The notes beneath the pieces were generated by a model. That model saw only the letters and a list, made by a program, of their open reading frames with translations, had not been told where the DNA came from and did no database searches. Of a stretch of 64,000 nt of DNA, positions 33,861-42,937 are shown in pieces; position 1 is the stretch's first letter, and each line of letters begins with the position of its first letter. The stretch is from Mycobacterium ostraviense (GTDB lineage Bacteria > Actinomycetota > Actinomycetes > Mycobacteriales > Mycobacteriaceae), in assembly GCF_002705925.1 (NCBI RefSeq), contig NZ_NKRE01000001.1:3920683-3984682 (forward strand), in the 5' to 3' direction. Made by a program: the position numbers and the translations under genes.

Positions 33861-33899
33861 TTGTCCTCCCAGATGTGTTTTGCGCCACTATTTTTGGTC

Positions 33900-34178
33900 T
33901 TATTGGTGGTCCAGATACGTCTCGAGTCCGGCTTGAGCGCCGCGAGCACCGCGGCGGGCGGCGGCAAGTTGCCAGACGAAGATGCCCGTGCCGAGCATTC
34001 CCACCGCGAGCCCGGCCACTGTCACCGGACGCCATGTCTGAAGACTGGGCACGGCGAACGCGGCCACCGCGGCAGCCACCCAGCCGAGTGCGCCGACCGC
34101 AATGACCGGCCACACTTCCAGTAGCGCTGCCGGTAATGGTGGCGGCTCGGGATTGTGGTCAGGTTCGTCACTCATCAT
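33900..34178 (-). CDS. DUF2530 small membrane protein, Rv0879c-like
   Basis: This 92-residue protein has two membrane segments (LEVWPVIAVGALGWVAAAVAAFAV and VTVAGLAVGMLGTGIFVWQLAA) joined by a short loop PSLQTWRP, with a basic tail. Two ATGs stand side by side (34178 and 34175); neither has a clear ribosome site. Function unknown. Confidence 0.85.
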   Translation of the reverse strand: MMSDEPDHNPEPPPLPAALLEVWPVIAVGALGWVAAAVAAFAVPSLQTWRPVTVAGLAVGMLGTGIFVWQLAAARRGARGAQAGLETYLDHQ

Positions 34179-34799
34179 CGGGTTTCAACATAGCCCGCGA
34201 CGATGCCCGCCGCTGTACGGGCGGAATGTCCATTTGCGTTGGCGCTGACGGCGCCGAGTGTGCGCTGGCGGTGCCGAGTGTGCCGTCAGGGCGGCGGATC
34301 GTGGATGTTCCCGCCCTACATGCACACTCAAAACCGTCACCGCACACTCGATACGGCGACATGACAGTCGACTCTCGGGAAGGCATGTGATCGCCGAGCA
34401 GATGTCGTACGTCGTAAGTGAGTCGACACAGCATCCTGGAAGCGTCTTGGAAGCCGTTGTCAGCCGGCCGAATCACATCGCGCCGGCACCCACCGCTTCG
34501 CAACCACCCTCGAAGCACCGCCCGGTCAGCATCGCCTAGCCCCAACACCAGCAGGCAGCCCCACTCACCAGCCCTGCTCACCCTTGACTTTTCGAGTGAG
34601 CGATCTGGCCTCTCGGGTGTCCCTGTTGTAGCGACCGATGTGACAGGCGGGGTAGATGCGACGGTGCTGGACCCGGCGGCGCAATGGTTCCAGCGTGGGC
34701 GGCGAAGGGTGACGGCGGGCCACCGTCCGAAGGCGCGGGGCGCAGTCGTTTGCCGTCGTTCTGATCGCGAGCATTGGGGTTCCGTTGTAACCTCGCGCT
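34179..34799. other. 620-bp intergenic region upstream of the MarR gene
   Basis: No coding region is convincing here. The left half holds a long imperfect inverted repeat built of CGAGTGTGC units (34255-34350). The right half shows nothing I can name beyond the likely promoter of the MarR-rRNA methyltransferase operon. Confidence 0.5.
34255..34350. repeat. inverted repeat of CGAGTGTG units (dispersed intergenic element)
   Basis: Two 28-base arms (34255-34282 and 34323-34350) are imperfect reverse complements, six mismatches at most. Each arm has CGAGTGTG at both ends. A related structure lies at 46446-46542. I recall this motif between many mycobacterial genes. Confidence 0.65.
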
Positions 34800-35231
34800 G
34801 TGCCTGACAGCGATGCGCAGCTGGCGAGCGACTTGTCGCTGGCGGTCATGCGTCTGGCGCGCCAACTTCGATTCCGGAACCCGTCATCTCCGGTGTCTTT
34901 GTCGCAGCTGTCGGCATTGACAACGCTGGCCAACGAGGGCGCGATGACGCCCGGCGCGCTGGCGATTCGGGAGCGGGTCCGCCCACCGTCGATGACCCGG
35001 GTGATCGCCTCCCTGGCCGACGTGGGTCTGGTGGACCGCGCCCCGCATCCCGTGGACGGCCGTCAGGTGCTGGTGTCGGTATCCCAGGCTGGTGCGGAGC
35101 TGGTCAGGGCTGCACGGCGAGCCCGTCAGGAGTGGCTGGCCGAACGGCTCGCGACGCTCGACAGCGGCAAACGTGACACCCTGCGCCACGCCGCCGACAT
35201 CATGATGGCCCTGGTCGACGAAAGCCCGTGA
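34800..35231 (+). CDS. MarR family transcriptional regulator, Rv0880-like
   Basis: The 143-residue protein has the MarR winged helix: VSLSQLSALTTLANEGAMTPGALAIRERVRPPSMTRVIASLADVGLVDRAPHPVDGRQVLVSVS, with the recognition helix in RPPSMTRVIASL and the wing DGRQVLV. The GTG at 34800 is the start. Its stop overlaps the SpoU gene GTG, and a third small gene overlaps in turn, so the regulator heads a three-gene operon, which it may control. Some MarR proteins of this branch bind salicylate-like ligands. Confidence 0.9.
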   Translation: MPDSDAQLASDLSLAVMRLARQLRFRNPSSPVSLSQLSALTTLANEGAMTPGALAIRERVRPPSMTRVIASLADVGLVDRAPHPVDGRQVLVSVSQAGAELVRAARRARQEWLAERLATLDSGKRDTLRHAADIMMALVDESP

Positions 35232-36055
35232 CTGCTCCCGACGTCGACGTTCAAGACATCAGCGATCCCGACGATCCGCGCCTCGACGATTTCCGCGACC
35301 TGAACAGCGTCGACCGCCGGCCCGACCTGCCGTCCGGGAAGGGCCTGGTGATCGCCGAGGGTGTGCTGGTCGTGCAGCGCATGCTGGCTTCGCGCTTTAC
35401 CCCGCGGGCAATGCTCGGCACCGACCGCAGGCTGGCCGAGCTCAGGGATGACTTGGCCGGCAGCCCGGCCCCCTACTATCGAGCCTCCGCGGAAGTCATG
35501 GCGCAGGCTGTCGGGTTTCACCTCAACCGGGGGGTGCTGGCCTCGGCAAGCCGGTTACCGGAGCCCATCGTTACCCAGGTGGTCGACGGCGCTCGCACTG
35601 TGGTCGTGCTCGAGGGGGTCAACGACCACGAAAACCTGGGGTCGATCTTTCGCAACGCCGCGGGGTTGGGTGTGGACGCGGTGGTGTTCGGCAGCGGATG
35701 CGCCGACCCGCTATACCGTCGCGCGGTCCGGGTTTCCATGGGGCACGCTTTGCTGGTGCCCTACGCTCGAGCAGCCGACTGGCCCGCCGACTTGCTGATG
35801 TTGCAAGAACGGGGCTTTCGGCTGTTGGCAATGACTCCGCGCGGCGACGCGCGGCAGCTGGGCGAGGCGATGGACGCGGTGCGTGACCAACCGGTTGCGT
35901 TGTTGGTCGGTGCCGAGGGGCCTGGACTGACCGCTGCCGCCTTGCGGATCAGCGATCTGCGGGTGCGGATCCCGATGTCGCGGGGCACCGACTCACTCAA
36001 CGTGGCGACGGCGGCCGCGTTGGCTTTCTACGAGCGGGTTAGGCTTGGCCGGTGA
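35228..36055 (+). CDS. SpoU/TrmH-family RNA 2'-O-methyltransferase, Rv0881-like
   Basis: The 275-residue protein has an N-terminal RNA-binding part and a SPOUT knot domain. Motif 1 is NDHENLGSIFRNAAGLGVDAVV, motif 2 ALLVGAEGPGLTA, motif 3 RIPMSRGTDSLNVATAAALAFYE. It should methylate a ribose in rRNA or tRNA with SAM. The site is not known from the sequence. It overlaps both its neighbours by 4 bases. Confidence 0.93.
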   Translation: MTAPDVDVQDISDPDDPRLDDFRDLNSVDRRPDLPSGKGLVIAEGVLVVQRMLASRFTPRAMLGTDRRLAELRDDLAGSPAPYYRASAEVMAQAVGFHLNRGVLASASRLPEPIVTQVVDGARTVVVLEGVNDHENLGSIFRNAAGLGVDAVVFGSGCADPLYRRAVRVSMGHALLVPYARAADWPADLLMLQERGFRLLAMTPRGDARQLGEAMDAVRDQPVALLVGAEGPGLTAAALRISDLRVRIPMSRGTDSLNVATAAALAFYERVRLGR

Positions 36056-36348
36056 GCCGGGAGCTCGAAGCGCGCGACGAATCTGTGCCGTGGGCAACGG
36101 GTTTGGTGGTAGCCGGTTTCGTCGCCGCAGTGACCGGGGTCGGGATGGTCGTGCTCAGCCTGGGGCTGATCCGGGTGCACCCGTTGCTGGCGGTCGGGCT
36201 CAATGTGGTGGCGGTCGGTGGGCTGGCGCCGACCCTCTGGGGCTGGCGGCGCACCCCGGTGCTGCGCTGGTTTGTCCTGGGTGCGGGAGTAGGGGTCGCG
36301 GTGGCGTGGTTGACGCTGCTCGCGATGACCGGGTTGGGGCGTGCTTAG
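36052..36348 (+). CDS. DUF2537 membrane protein, Rv0882-like
   Basis: The 98-residue protein has three probable membrane segments: ATGLVVAGFVAAVTGVGMVVLSL, LLAVGLNVVAVGGLAPTL and WFVLGAGVGVAVAWLTLLAM. The GTG at 36052 overlaps the methyltransferase stop. Its 3' end overlaps convergent sepH by 4 bases. Function unknown. Confidence 0.85.
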   Translation: MSRELEARDESVPWATGLVVAGFVAAVTGVGMVVLSLGLIRVHPLLAVGLNVVAVGGLAPTLWGWRRTPVLRWFVLGAGVGVAVAWLTLLAMTGLGRA

Positions 36349-37094
36349 CGCTGCCCGCCGGAGCGCACCCCGAGCAAGACGTCCTCCCAGGCCGGGATGG
36401 CCGGCTTGCCCCGTCGATGGCTGGCTGGTGGTTCCGCCGCCGGGGCGGGTGCCGGCTTCGCCGGTTCGTCGAAGGCGAGGTGGGCCACCGGGGCAAGCTG
36501 CCGAGGTTTGAAGTCGGGGTCGATCAGCTCACTGGCCGCGTCGTCGATCGCTGTGACGGTGCCGCCATGCGCGCCCGGTGTGTAGCGGAAATGCGCGAGG
36601 TTATCGGAACGGCCGGCCTGCCACGCAAGCTGCACCGTCCAGCGGCCGTCTTCGTTGCGCCACGCGTCCCAGCCGAGTTTCTCCGGGTTGAGACCCCGCG
36701 TCAGCAGCGCGCTGGTGATGGTTTCGAGCAGCGTCAGCACCGCGGGGCCGTCCGACAGCATCGGGTGCGCTGCCGTTGCCAGCTCCGCGGCACGCGACCG
36801 TTCCAGCAATACCGGGTGGGCGAATCGCAGGATGCGCGCCAGATCGGAGCCCGACGCCGCGGCCACCTGCTCCACCGATGCTCCGGCGCGGATCCTGGCC
36901 TGAATTTCCTTGGGGCTCAACATATTCGTTATTTCCATGTCCAGGTGCGGTTGAACCGGGTGCGCCGTACTGCCGCTCAAGACCGCGTGCAATCGGTCGT
37001 CGGCCGGCAGCTTGAATGTTTCGGCCGGTTTGGCACCCTCGCAGATGAGGTATTTGCCGTCGGCGTCCAGTCCAACCAATTTGAGTTCCCGCAT
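36345..37094 (-). CDS. sepH: septation protein SepH
   Basis: The 249-residue protein matches Rv0883c/SepH, an actinobacterial cell-division protein that binds FtsZ and helps Z-ring assembly. It begins MRELKLVGLDADGKYLICEG (DUF3071). The conserved region includes LSPKEIQARIRAGASVEQVAAASG, a helix-turn-helix-like part near residue 60-90 needed for FtsZ binding. A Pro/Ala-rich tail closes with PAWEDVLLGVRSGGQR. Acts at the division site. Convergent with the DUF2537 gene. Confidence 0.92.
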   Translation of the reverse strand: MRELKLVGLDADGKYLICEGAKPAETFKLPADDRLHAVLSGSTAHPVQPHLDMEITNMLSPKEIQARIRAGASVEQVAAASGSDLARILRFAHPVLLERSRAAELATAAHPMLSDGPAVLTLLETITSALLTRGLNPEKLGWDAWRNEDGRWTVQLAWQAGRSDNLAHFRYTPGAHGGTVTAIDDAASELIDPDFKPRQLAPVAHLAFDEPAKPAPAPAAEPPASHRRGKPAIPAWEDVLLGVRSGGQR

Positions 37095-37214
37095 GGCTTC
37101 TCCTCGCAGGCTCCGCGCCTCTGAGCGCCGGACCTGTTACGTGCGCACTTTAATGCAGCCAGCCCCGCAACCCGCGCTGACACGCGGGACGGTTGCGGGC
37201 GGATAACGAGCAGG

Positions 37215-38345
37215 TTAAAGCCGCTCGACCACCCAGTCGATGCACTGGGTGAGGGCGCTGACGTCGTCGGGTTCGACGGCGGGGAACATCGCCACCCGCA
37301 ACTGGTTGCGGCCCAGTTTGCGGTACGGCTCGGTGTCGACGATGCCGTTTGCCCGCAAGGTCTTGGCCACGGCCGCGGCGTCGACGTCGTCGTCGAAGTC
37401 GATGGTGCCCACCACCTGCGAGCGCAGCTCCGGGTCGGTCACGAACGGCGTGGTGTACGGCCGCTCCTGCGCCCACGAGTACAACCGCTGCGAGGAGTCC
37501 GCGGTGCGCTTGACCGCCCACTCCAGCCCGCCGTTGCCCAGCAGCCAGTCGAGCTGTTCGGCCAGCAGCGCCAGCGTGCCGATCGCCGGTGTGTTGTACG
37601 TCTGGTTCTTCAGACTGTTCTCGATCGCTATCGGTAGCGACAAGAAGTCGGGAACCCAGCGCCCCGAGGCCGCGATGGCCTCGACGCGGGCCAGCGCGGC
37701 CGGGCTCATCAGCGCCAGCCACAGGCCACCGTCGCTGGCGAAATTCTTTTGGGGCGCGAAGTAATACGCGTCAGCATCGGTGATGTCGACCGGCAGACCG
37801 CCGGCACCCGAGGTGGCGTCGATGACGATCAGCGCGTCGCCCGAGTCGGCGGGACGTCGCACCGGTACCGCCACCCCGGTCGACGTTTCATTGTGAGCCC
37901 AGGCGATCACGTCCACCGACGGGTCGGCCTGCGGCCGCGGCGCGCCGCCCGGGTCCGCCTTGATGATGATCGGGTCGCCGACGAACGGGTTCTTGGCGAC
38001 GGCGGAGGCGAACTTCGAGCTGAACTCGCCGTAGGCCAGATGCAATGAGCGCTTGTCGATCAGCCCGAACGCGGCGGCGTCCCAAAACGCCGTCGCGCCG
38101 CCGTTGCCCAGAATCACCTGGTAACCATCGGGCAGCGAGAAGAGCTCGGCCAGGCCGGTGCGCACCCGGCCCACCAGATTCTTGACCGGCGACTGCCGGT
38201 GCGAGGTGCCGAACAATGCCGCCGCGGTGGTGGTCAGCGCCTGTAATTGCTCGGGCCGCACCTTTGACGGGCCCGACCCGAAGCGCCCGTCGCGGGGTTT
38301 GAGGTCAGCGGGAATCTCGAGGGCAGTCGTGAGCTGGTCGGCCAT
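37215..38345 (-). CDS. serC: phosphoserine aminotransferase
   Basis: SerC makes 3-phosphoserine from 3-phosphohydroxypyruvate and glutamate, and also serves PLP synthesis. The 376 residues show DGRFGSGPSKVRPEQL at the start, the phosphate-binding GNGGATAFWDA near residue 80, AHNETSTGVAVPVRR near 150, and the PLP lysine Lys200 in YYFAPQKNFASDGG. The ATG at 38345 is well placed. The mycobacterial gene stands alone between sepH and the diiron oxygenase gene. Confidence 0.95.
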   Translation of the reverse strand: MADQLTTALEIPADLKPRDGRFGSGPSKVRPEQLQALTTTAAALFGTSHRQSPVKNLVGRVRTGLAELFSLPDGYQVILGNGGATAFWDAAAFGLIDKRSLHLAYGEFSSKFASAVAKNPFVGDPIIIKADPGGAPRPQADPSVDVIAWAHNETSTGVAVPVRRPADSGDALIVIDATSGAGGLPVDITDADAYYFAPQKNFASDGGLWLALMSPAALARVEAIAASGRWVPDFLSLPIAIENSLKNQTYNTPAIGTLALLAEQLDWLLGNGGLEWAVKRTADSSQRLYSWAQERPYTTPFVTDPELRSQVVGTIDFDDDVDAAAVAKTLRANGIVDTEPYRKLGRNQLRVAMFPAVEPDDVSALTQCIDWVVERL

Positions 38346-38564
38346 GGCACTCAGGGTAGTGAAGCGGTGGGGGGCCGGCGACCATGCGGGCCGGATTACG
38401 CCGCGGCAAGCCGCCCGGCGTGAGCAGCGTCACACCCAATCGATCGATGCGGACCAGGACACAGCCCGCCGGCGGGTCTGGATAATTCCCGGTACCAGCG
38501 GTACCGTGTTTATCGGACGTCCGAAGGTAAACCTCAACACAAACCTCATCGGGGAGGCTTCTCA

Positions 38565-39590
38565 GTGGACAAGACGCGCATGGTTCGGCGTTGGCGCCGC
38601 AACATGGAGGTTCGGGACGATACCGAGTACGTGGAGATGCTCGCCACACTGTCCGAGGGGTCGGTGCGGCGAAACTTCAACCCGTACACCGACATCGATT
38701 GGGAGTCAACGGAATTCGCTGTCACCGACAACGATCCGCGGTGGATCCTGCCGGCGACGGACCCGTTGGGCCGCCACCCCTGGTATCTGGCGCAGCCCGA
38801 CGAGCGCAAGATCAAGATCGGGATGTGGCGCCAGGCCAACGTGGCCAAGGTCGGGCTGCACTTCGAGTCCATCCTGGTCCGCGGCCTGATGAACTACACG
38901 TTCTGGATGCCCAACGGATCACCGGAATATCGGTATTGCCTGCACGAATCGGTTGAAGAGTGCAACCACACCATGATGTTCCAGGAGATGATCAACCGTG
39001 TCGGCGCCGACGTTCCGGGGATGCCCCGGCGGCTGCGCTGGGTTTCGCCGTTCATCCCGCTGGTGGCCGGCCCGTTGCCGGTGGCGTTCTTCATCGGGGT
39101 GCTCGCCGGCGAGGAGCCCATCGACCACACGCAGAAGAATGTGTTGCGCGAGGGTAAGACGCTGCATCCGATCATGGAACGGGTGATGTCCATTCACGTG
39201 GCCGAGGAAGCTCGGCACATCTCCTTCGCGCATGAGTTCCTACGTAAGCGGTTGCCGCAGTTGACCAAGCGGCAGCGATTCTGGACGTCGTTGTACTTCC
39301 CGCTGACCATGCGGATGTTGTGTAACGCAATCGTGGTGCCGCCCAAGGCGTTCTGGGAGGAATTCGACATCCCGCGTGAGGTGAAGGAGGAGCTGTTCTT
39401 CCGGTCGCCGCAGTCGCGGAAGTGGTTGCGCGACATGTTCGCCGACGTACGGATGCTGGCTTACGACACCGGGTTGATGGAAAGTCGCCTGGCCCGGCTC
39501 ATGTGGCGGCTGTGCAAGATCAATGGCGAGCCGTCGCGCTACCGCAGCGAGCCGCAGCGTCAGCACCTGGCTGCTGCCCCGGCCGCGTAA
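38565..39590 (+). CDS. AurF-like diiron oxygenase family protein, Rv0885-like
   Basis: The 341-residue helical protein has ligands expected of a diiron centre: ILVRGLMNYTFW and ESVEECNHTMMFQEMI (ExxEExxH type) near residue 130, and SIHVAEEARHISFAHEFL near 215. This matches the p-aminobenzoate N-oxygenase/AurF superfamily. It ends 6 bases before fprB, whose ferredoxin-reductase product could feed it electrons. The start is the GTG at 38565. Substrate unknown. Confidence 0.88.
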   Translation: MDKTRMVRRWRRNMEVRDDTEYVEMLATLSEGSVRRNFNPYTDIDWESTEFAVTDNDPRWILPATDPLGRHPWYLAQPDERKIKIGMWRQANVAKVGLHFESILVRGLMNYTFWMPNGSPEYRYCLHESVEECNHTMMFQEMINRVGADVPGMPRRLRWVSPFIPLVAGPLPVAFFIGVLAGEEPIDHTQKNVLREGKTLHPIMERVMSIHVAEEARHISFAHEFLRKRLPQLTKRQRFWTSLYFPLTMRMLCNAIVVPPKAFWEEFDIPREVKEELFFRSPQSRKWLRDMFADVRMLAYDTGLMESRLARLMWRLCKINGEPSRYRSEPQRQHLAAAPAA

Positions 39591-39596
39591 TCCTTT

Positions 39597-41291
39597 ATGC
39601 CGCACGTTATTACCCAGTCGTGCTGCAATGACGCGTCCTGTGTCTTTGCCTGCCCGGTCAATTGCATCCATCCCTCGCCGGACGAGCCGGGGTTTGCGAC
39701 GTCGGAGATGCTGTATATCGATCCGGTGGCGTGCGTCGACTGTGGCGCCTGCGTGAGCGCCTGCCCGGTGGGAGCGATTTCACCGGATAGCAGGCTGGAA
39801 TCGCGGCAACTGCCGTTTGTCGAGATCAACGCCTCGTATTACCCGAAGCGGCCCGCCGATGCGAAGCTGCCGCCGACGTCGAAACTGGCCCCGGTGATCC
39901 CGGCCGCCGAGGTGCATGCCCGCCGCCATCCGCTGACCGTTGCCATTGTCGGATCCGGGCCCGCGGCGATGTATGCCGCCGACGAACTGCTGGTCCAACC
40001 GGGCGTGCACGTCAACGTCTTCGAGAAGTTGCCCACGCCCTACGGGCTGGTGCGCGCCGGGGTGGCGCCGGATCACCCGAACACCAAGCGGGTCACCACA
40101 CTGTTCGACCAGGTCGCGCGCCATGACCGGTTCCGGTTCTACCTCAACCTTGAGATCGGTAAGCACCTGACGCACACCGATCTGTTGGCCCACCACCACG
40201 CCGTGGTGTACGCAGTCGGTGCTCCCGACGACCGTCGCCTCGACATCGGCGGAATGGGGTTACCCGGCACCGGTACCACGACGGAGCTGGTCGCGTGGAT
40301 CAACGGCCATCCCGACTTCGTCGATCTCCCGGTCGATCTCGGTCACGACCGCGTCGTCATCATCGGCAACGGCAATGTCGCTCTCGACGTGGCACGGGTG
40401 CTCACCGCCGACCCGGGTGACCTGGCCCGGACCGACATCGCCGATCATGCACTGCAGGCGCTGCGCGGCTCGGCGGTCCGTGAGGTGGTGATCGCTGCCC
40501 GCCGCGGACCCGCTCACTCGGCGTTCACCCTGCCCGAGTTGATCGGGCTTACCGCCGCGTCCGACGTGGTGCTCGGCCGCGATGACCACAAGCGGGTCCT
40601 CGAGGACTTGGCAACCGTCTCGGAGCCGCTGACGAAAGCCAAGCTGGAGATCCTGAGCACCCTGGGCAACGGGTCGACCCCGGCGTCGCACCCACGAATC
40701 CGGCTGGCCTATCAGCTCACACCCCGCCGCGTTCTGGGACCCCAACGGGCCACCGGCGTCGAGTTCGCCGTCACCGGCACCGACGAGATGCGCCGGCTTG
40801 ACGCGGGGCTGGTGCTGACGTCGATCGGTTACCGCGGCAAGCGGATTCGTGACGTGCCGTTCGACGAGGCGGCGGCCGTCGTGCCCAACGACGGTGGCCG
40901 GGTCGTCGATCCGGGTACCGGGCAGCCGGTGCCGGGTGCCTATGTCGCGGGCTGGATCAAGCGCGGGCCGACCGGGTTCATCGGTACGAACAAATCCTGC
41001 TCTTGGCAAACCGTTCAGGCGCTAGTGGCCGACTTCAATGCGGGCAAGCTCACCGATCCGGTGGGCAAGCCGGCGGCGCTGGACCAGCTGGTGGCCACCC
41101 GTCAGCCTGACGTCATCGACGCCGCGGGCTGGTGTGCCATCGATGCCGCCGAGGTCGCCCGCGGCAGCCGCGACGGGCGGCCGCGCAACAAATTCACCGA
41201 CGTCACCGACATGCTTACGGCGGCGACCGGCGAACAGCAGACGCCGCCACTGGGGCGGCGCCTGCTGACGCGGCTGCGCGAGCTGGCCTGA
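39597..41291 (+). CDS. fprB: ferredoxin/ferredoxin-NADP reductase fusion FprB
   Basis: The 564-residue protein joins an N-terminal 7Fe-type ferredoxin (about 1-70; CNDASCVFACPVNCIHP and CVDCGACVSACPVGAI) to an adrenodoxin-reductase-like flavoprotein: FAD-binding VAIVGSGPAAMYAADELL near residue 117, YGLVRAGVAPDHPNTKRVT, and NADP-binding VIIGNGNVALDVARVL near 255. It moves electrons between NADPH and iron-sulfur partners. The diiron oxygenase just upstream is a plausible client, by inference. The stop is one base from that of the convergent VOC gene. Confidence 0.95.
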   Translation: MPHVITQSCCNDASCVFACPVNCIHPSPDEPGFATSEMLYIDPVACVDCGACVSACPVGAISPDSRLESRQLPFVEINASYYPKRPADAKLPPTSKLAPVIPAAEVHARRHPLTVAIVGSGPAAMYAADELLVQPGVHVNVFEKLPTPYGLVRAGVAPDHPNTKRVTTLFDQVARHDRFRFYLNLEIGKHLTHTDLLAHHHAVVYAVGAPDDRRLDIGGMGLPGTGTTTELVAWINGHPDFVDLPVDLGHDRVVIIGNGNVALDVARVLTADPGDLARTDIADHALQALRGSAVREVVIAARRGPAHSAFTLPELIGLTAASDVVLGRDDHKRVLEDLATVSEPLTKAKLEILSTLGNGSTPASHPRIRLAYQLTPRRVLGPQRATGVEFAVTGTDEMRRLDAGLVLTSIGYRGKRIRDVPFDEAAAVVPNDGGRVVDPGTGQPVPGAYVAGWIKRGPTGFIGTNKSCSWQTVQALVADFNAGKLTDPVGKPAALDQLVATRQPDVIDAAGWCAIDAAEVARGSRDGRPRNKFTDVTDMLTAATGEQQTPPLGRRLLTRLRELA

Positions 41292-41292
41292 A

Positions 41293-41750
41293 CTAGCCAG
41301 TCGCCTGCGTCGACATCGCCTCCTGGATCTCGGCCGTGCTGACCTCCCGTACGGGTTGCCCCAGTGACCAGTGGTGGCCGAACGGGTCGGCGACTACTCC
41401 GTATCGGTCGCCCCAGAACTGGTCCGCCAACGGGATTACCACGGTGGCGCCGGCGTCCAGGGCTCGCTGGAACTTGGCATCGACATCGGTGACGGTCAGG
41501 TGGATGGTGACCGGGGTTCCGCCAGTGACTTCGGCGTCGTCGACTTGCCGCCGCAGGTTTCCGGGAAGTCGTCGTTGAGCATCACCATGAAGCCGTTGAT
41601 GCGCAGCGCGGCGTGGACGAGCTTGCCATCGGGGCCTGGTACGCGACCCAGCTCGACGGCGTCAAAGGCCTTGACGTAGAAGTCGATCGCCGCCGCGGCG
41701 TCGTCGACGACGAGGTGAGGGGACAATGCGGGTTCCACGGTGATTGCCAC
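41293..41750 (-). pseudogene. VOC/glyoxalase-family protein with a one-base frameshift, Rv0887c-like
   Basis: Residues 1-77 read as a glyoxalase/PhnB-type VOC protein: SPHLVVDDAAAAIDFYVKAFDAVELGRVPGPDGKLVHAALRINGFMVML. The frame then ends early in SLAEPRSPST. Restoring one G at about 41522 gives SLGGTPVTIHLTVTDVDAKF and the rest of the fold, through WGDRYGVVADPFGHHWSLGQPVREV to a stop at 41293, the length (about 152) of Rv0887c. So the gene is whole apart from this one base. True decay or sequence error cannot be told apart here. Confidence 0.8.
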
Positions 41751-42937
41751 TTTGTTCGCTCCTTCGGATAGTTGGTATCGCCCGCGCGGGGCTCACAGGT
41801 ACTGACCGAACGCGGCGGCGATTTTCATCGCGCGGCGTCGGCGACGGCAGGCCGGGTCACAGCGACTCATGTCGCCGGTGGGTACCTGGTTGACCGACGG
41901 CGCGTGATCAGTTGATTACGGATACTTTTGGTATCACCATGAGCACCATCGGATCTCGACACGGGTGCTTTTCGGTATCAACACGAATACTTTTGCATCA
42001 CAACGTCGGGTCGAGCGACACCACAAGCCGTGCTGAATACCCCGACGGTCCTGTCACATCGTCTTTGTGGGCGACCAACCGGCCCCCTGGCCAATGCTCG
42101 ACAGGAGTGTTCCGCCAAGACCGGACGGCTACCACGAATCGGCAACCCGGGCCGGCTCCGTGCCTGGTTGGGCAATGCTGAAAAGAATGTCGAACAACCA
42201 CTGGCTACCAGAACTGTAGCGCAGCGAAACTCGTTGTGCGGCCGAGTACCTCAGCCATTGTTCACACTTGGCAGGTCCACTGGGCACGGGTTCACGTACA
42301 TAGGCGGAGGCTTCCATTGAAACGATGCTCATCGCCTGTGAAACCGCCGGGTCTCGACGGAGTGCACAGCGATATCAGCTGCCCGCCAAGGAGGTTCGGA
42401 TTACAGGGAGCTAATCGACAGCTGTCCACCGTTGATCGCCCGAGTGAATGAGCGGCAGGTTCGCATGCGTGCGCGGTCCGCTCTCTTCAAACGTGCGATA
42501 GGAATGCCGTTGCATGTCAACATCGTTGACGAAGGCGACAGCGATTTCTCGGTCACCTTTCAAAGGGCTCGTCGAAAGTGCGGAGGGTTGGTCCTGGCGC
42601 CGAGATCATCGAAGCCAGGCAGTTGCGACGGTGCGCCGTTCGCGGCGCGGGACGCATCGCCTCGCCTCCGAGCGGGTGCCTCGTCGAACTCGGAAACTGG
42701 TTGAAAGTGCCGGCGGGACACCCGAAGGCGATTAGGTCAGCTAACCCAAAGTCGGATATTGACAATAGCTCTCGCGGCGCGGCAAACTTCGCTCGGCATT
42801 CGCACCTATGGGTCCAACACCGCTGATGTCCGATGCGAAATGCGACCCGAAATGCTACGGCAAGCGACGACGAGCACCCGAATTATCCACTGACAGTTCA
42901 ACAATCACCGGCTCTAGTGGATGCGCGAGGAGAATCC
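41751..42937. other. 1.19-kb region without a recognisable gene upstream of spmT
   Basis: Short open frames here have no ribosome sites or family features. The base composition is less GC-rich than the genes. It contains short direct repeats (41922-42002) and a TTGACA at 42759-42764 that could be a -35 element, though no strong -10 follows. A long regulatory leader for spmT is possible. Confidence 0.5.
41922..42002. repeat. imperfect direct repeats with ACTTTTGGTATCA core
   Basis: Copies: ATACTTTTGGTATCACCATGAG at 41922-41943, GTGCTTTTCGGTATCAACACGAA from 41964, and a short ATACTTTTGCATCAC at 41988-42002. They sit in the gap upstream of spmT, next to the 5' end of the VOC gene, and might be operator half-sites. 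Confidence 0.4.

Noticed and set aside
36052..37124. Long plus-strand open frame over sepH
   Set aside because: It is the antisense shadow of sepH, which has the full conserved protein on the minus strand.
42010..42830. Several short open frames (60-96 codons) in the spmT upstream gap
   Set aside because: They overlap on both strands, lack ribosome sites and show no family features.
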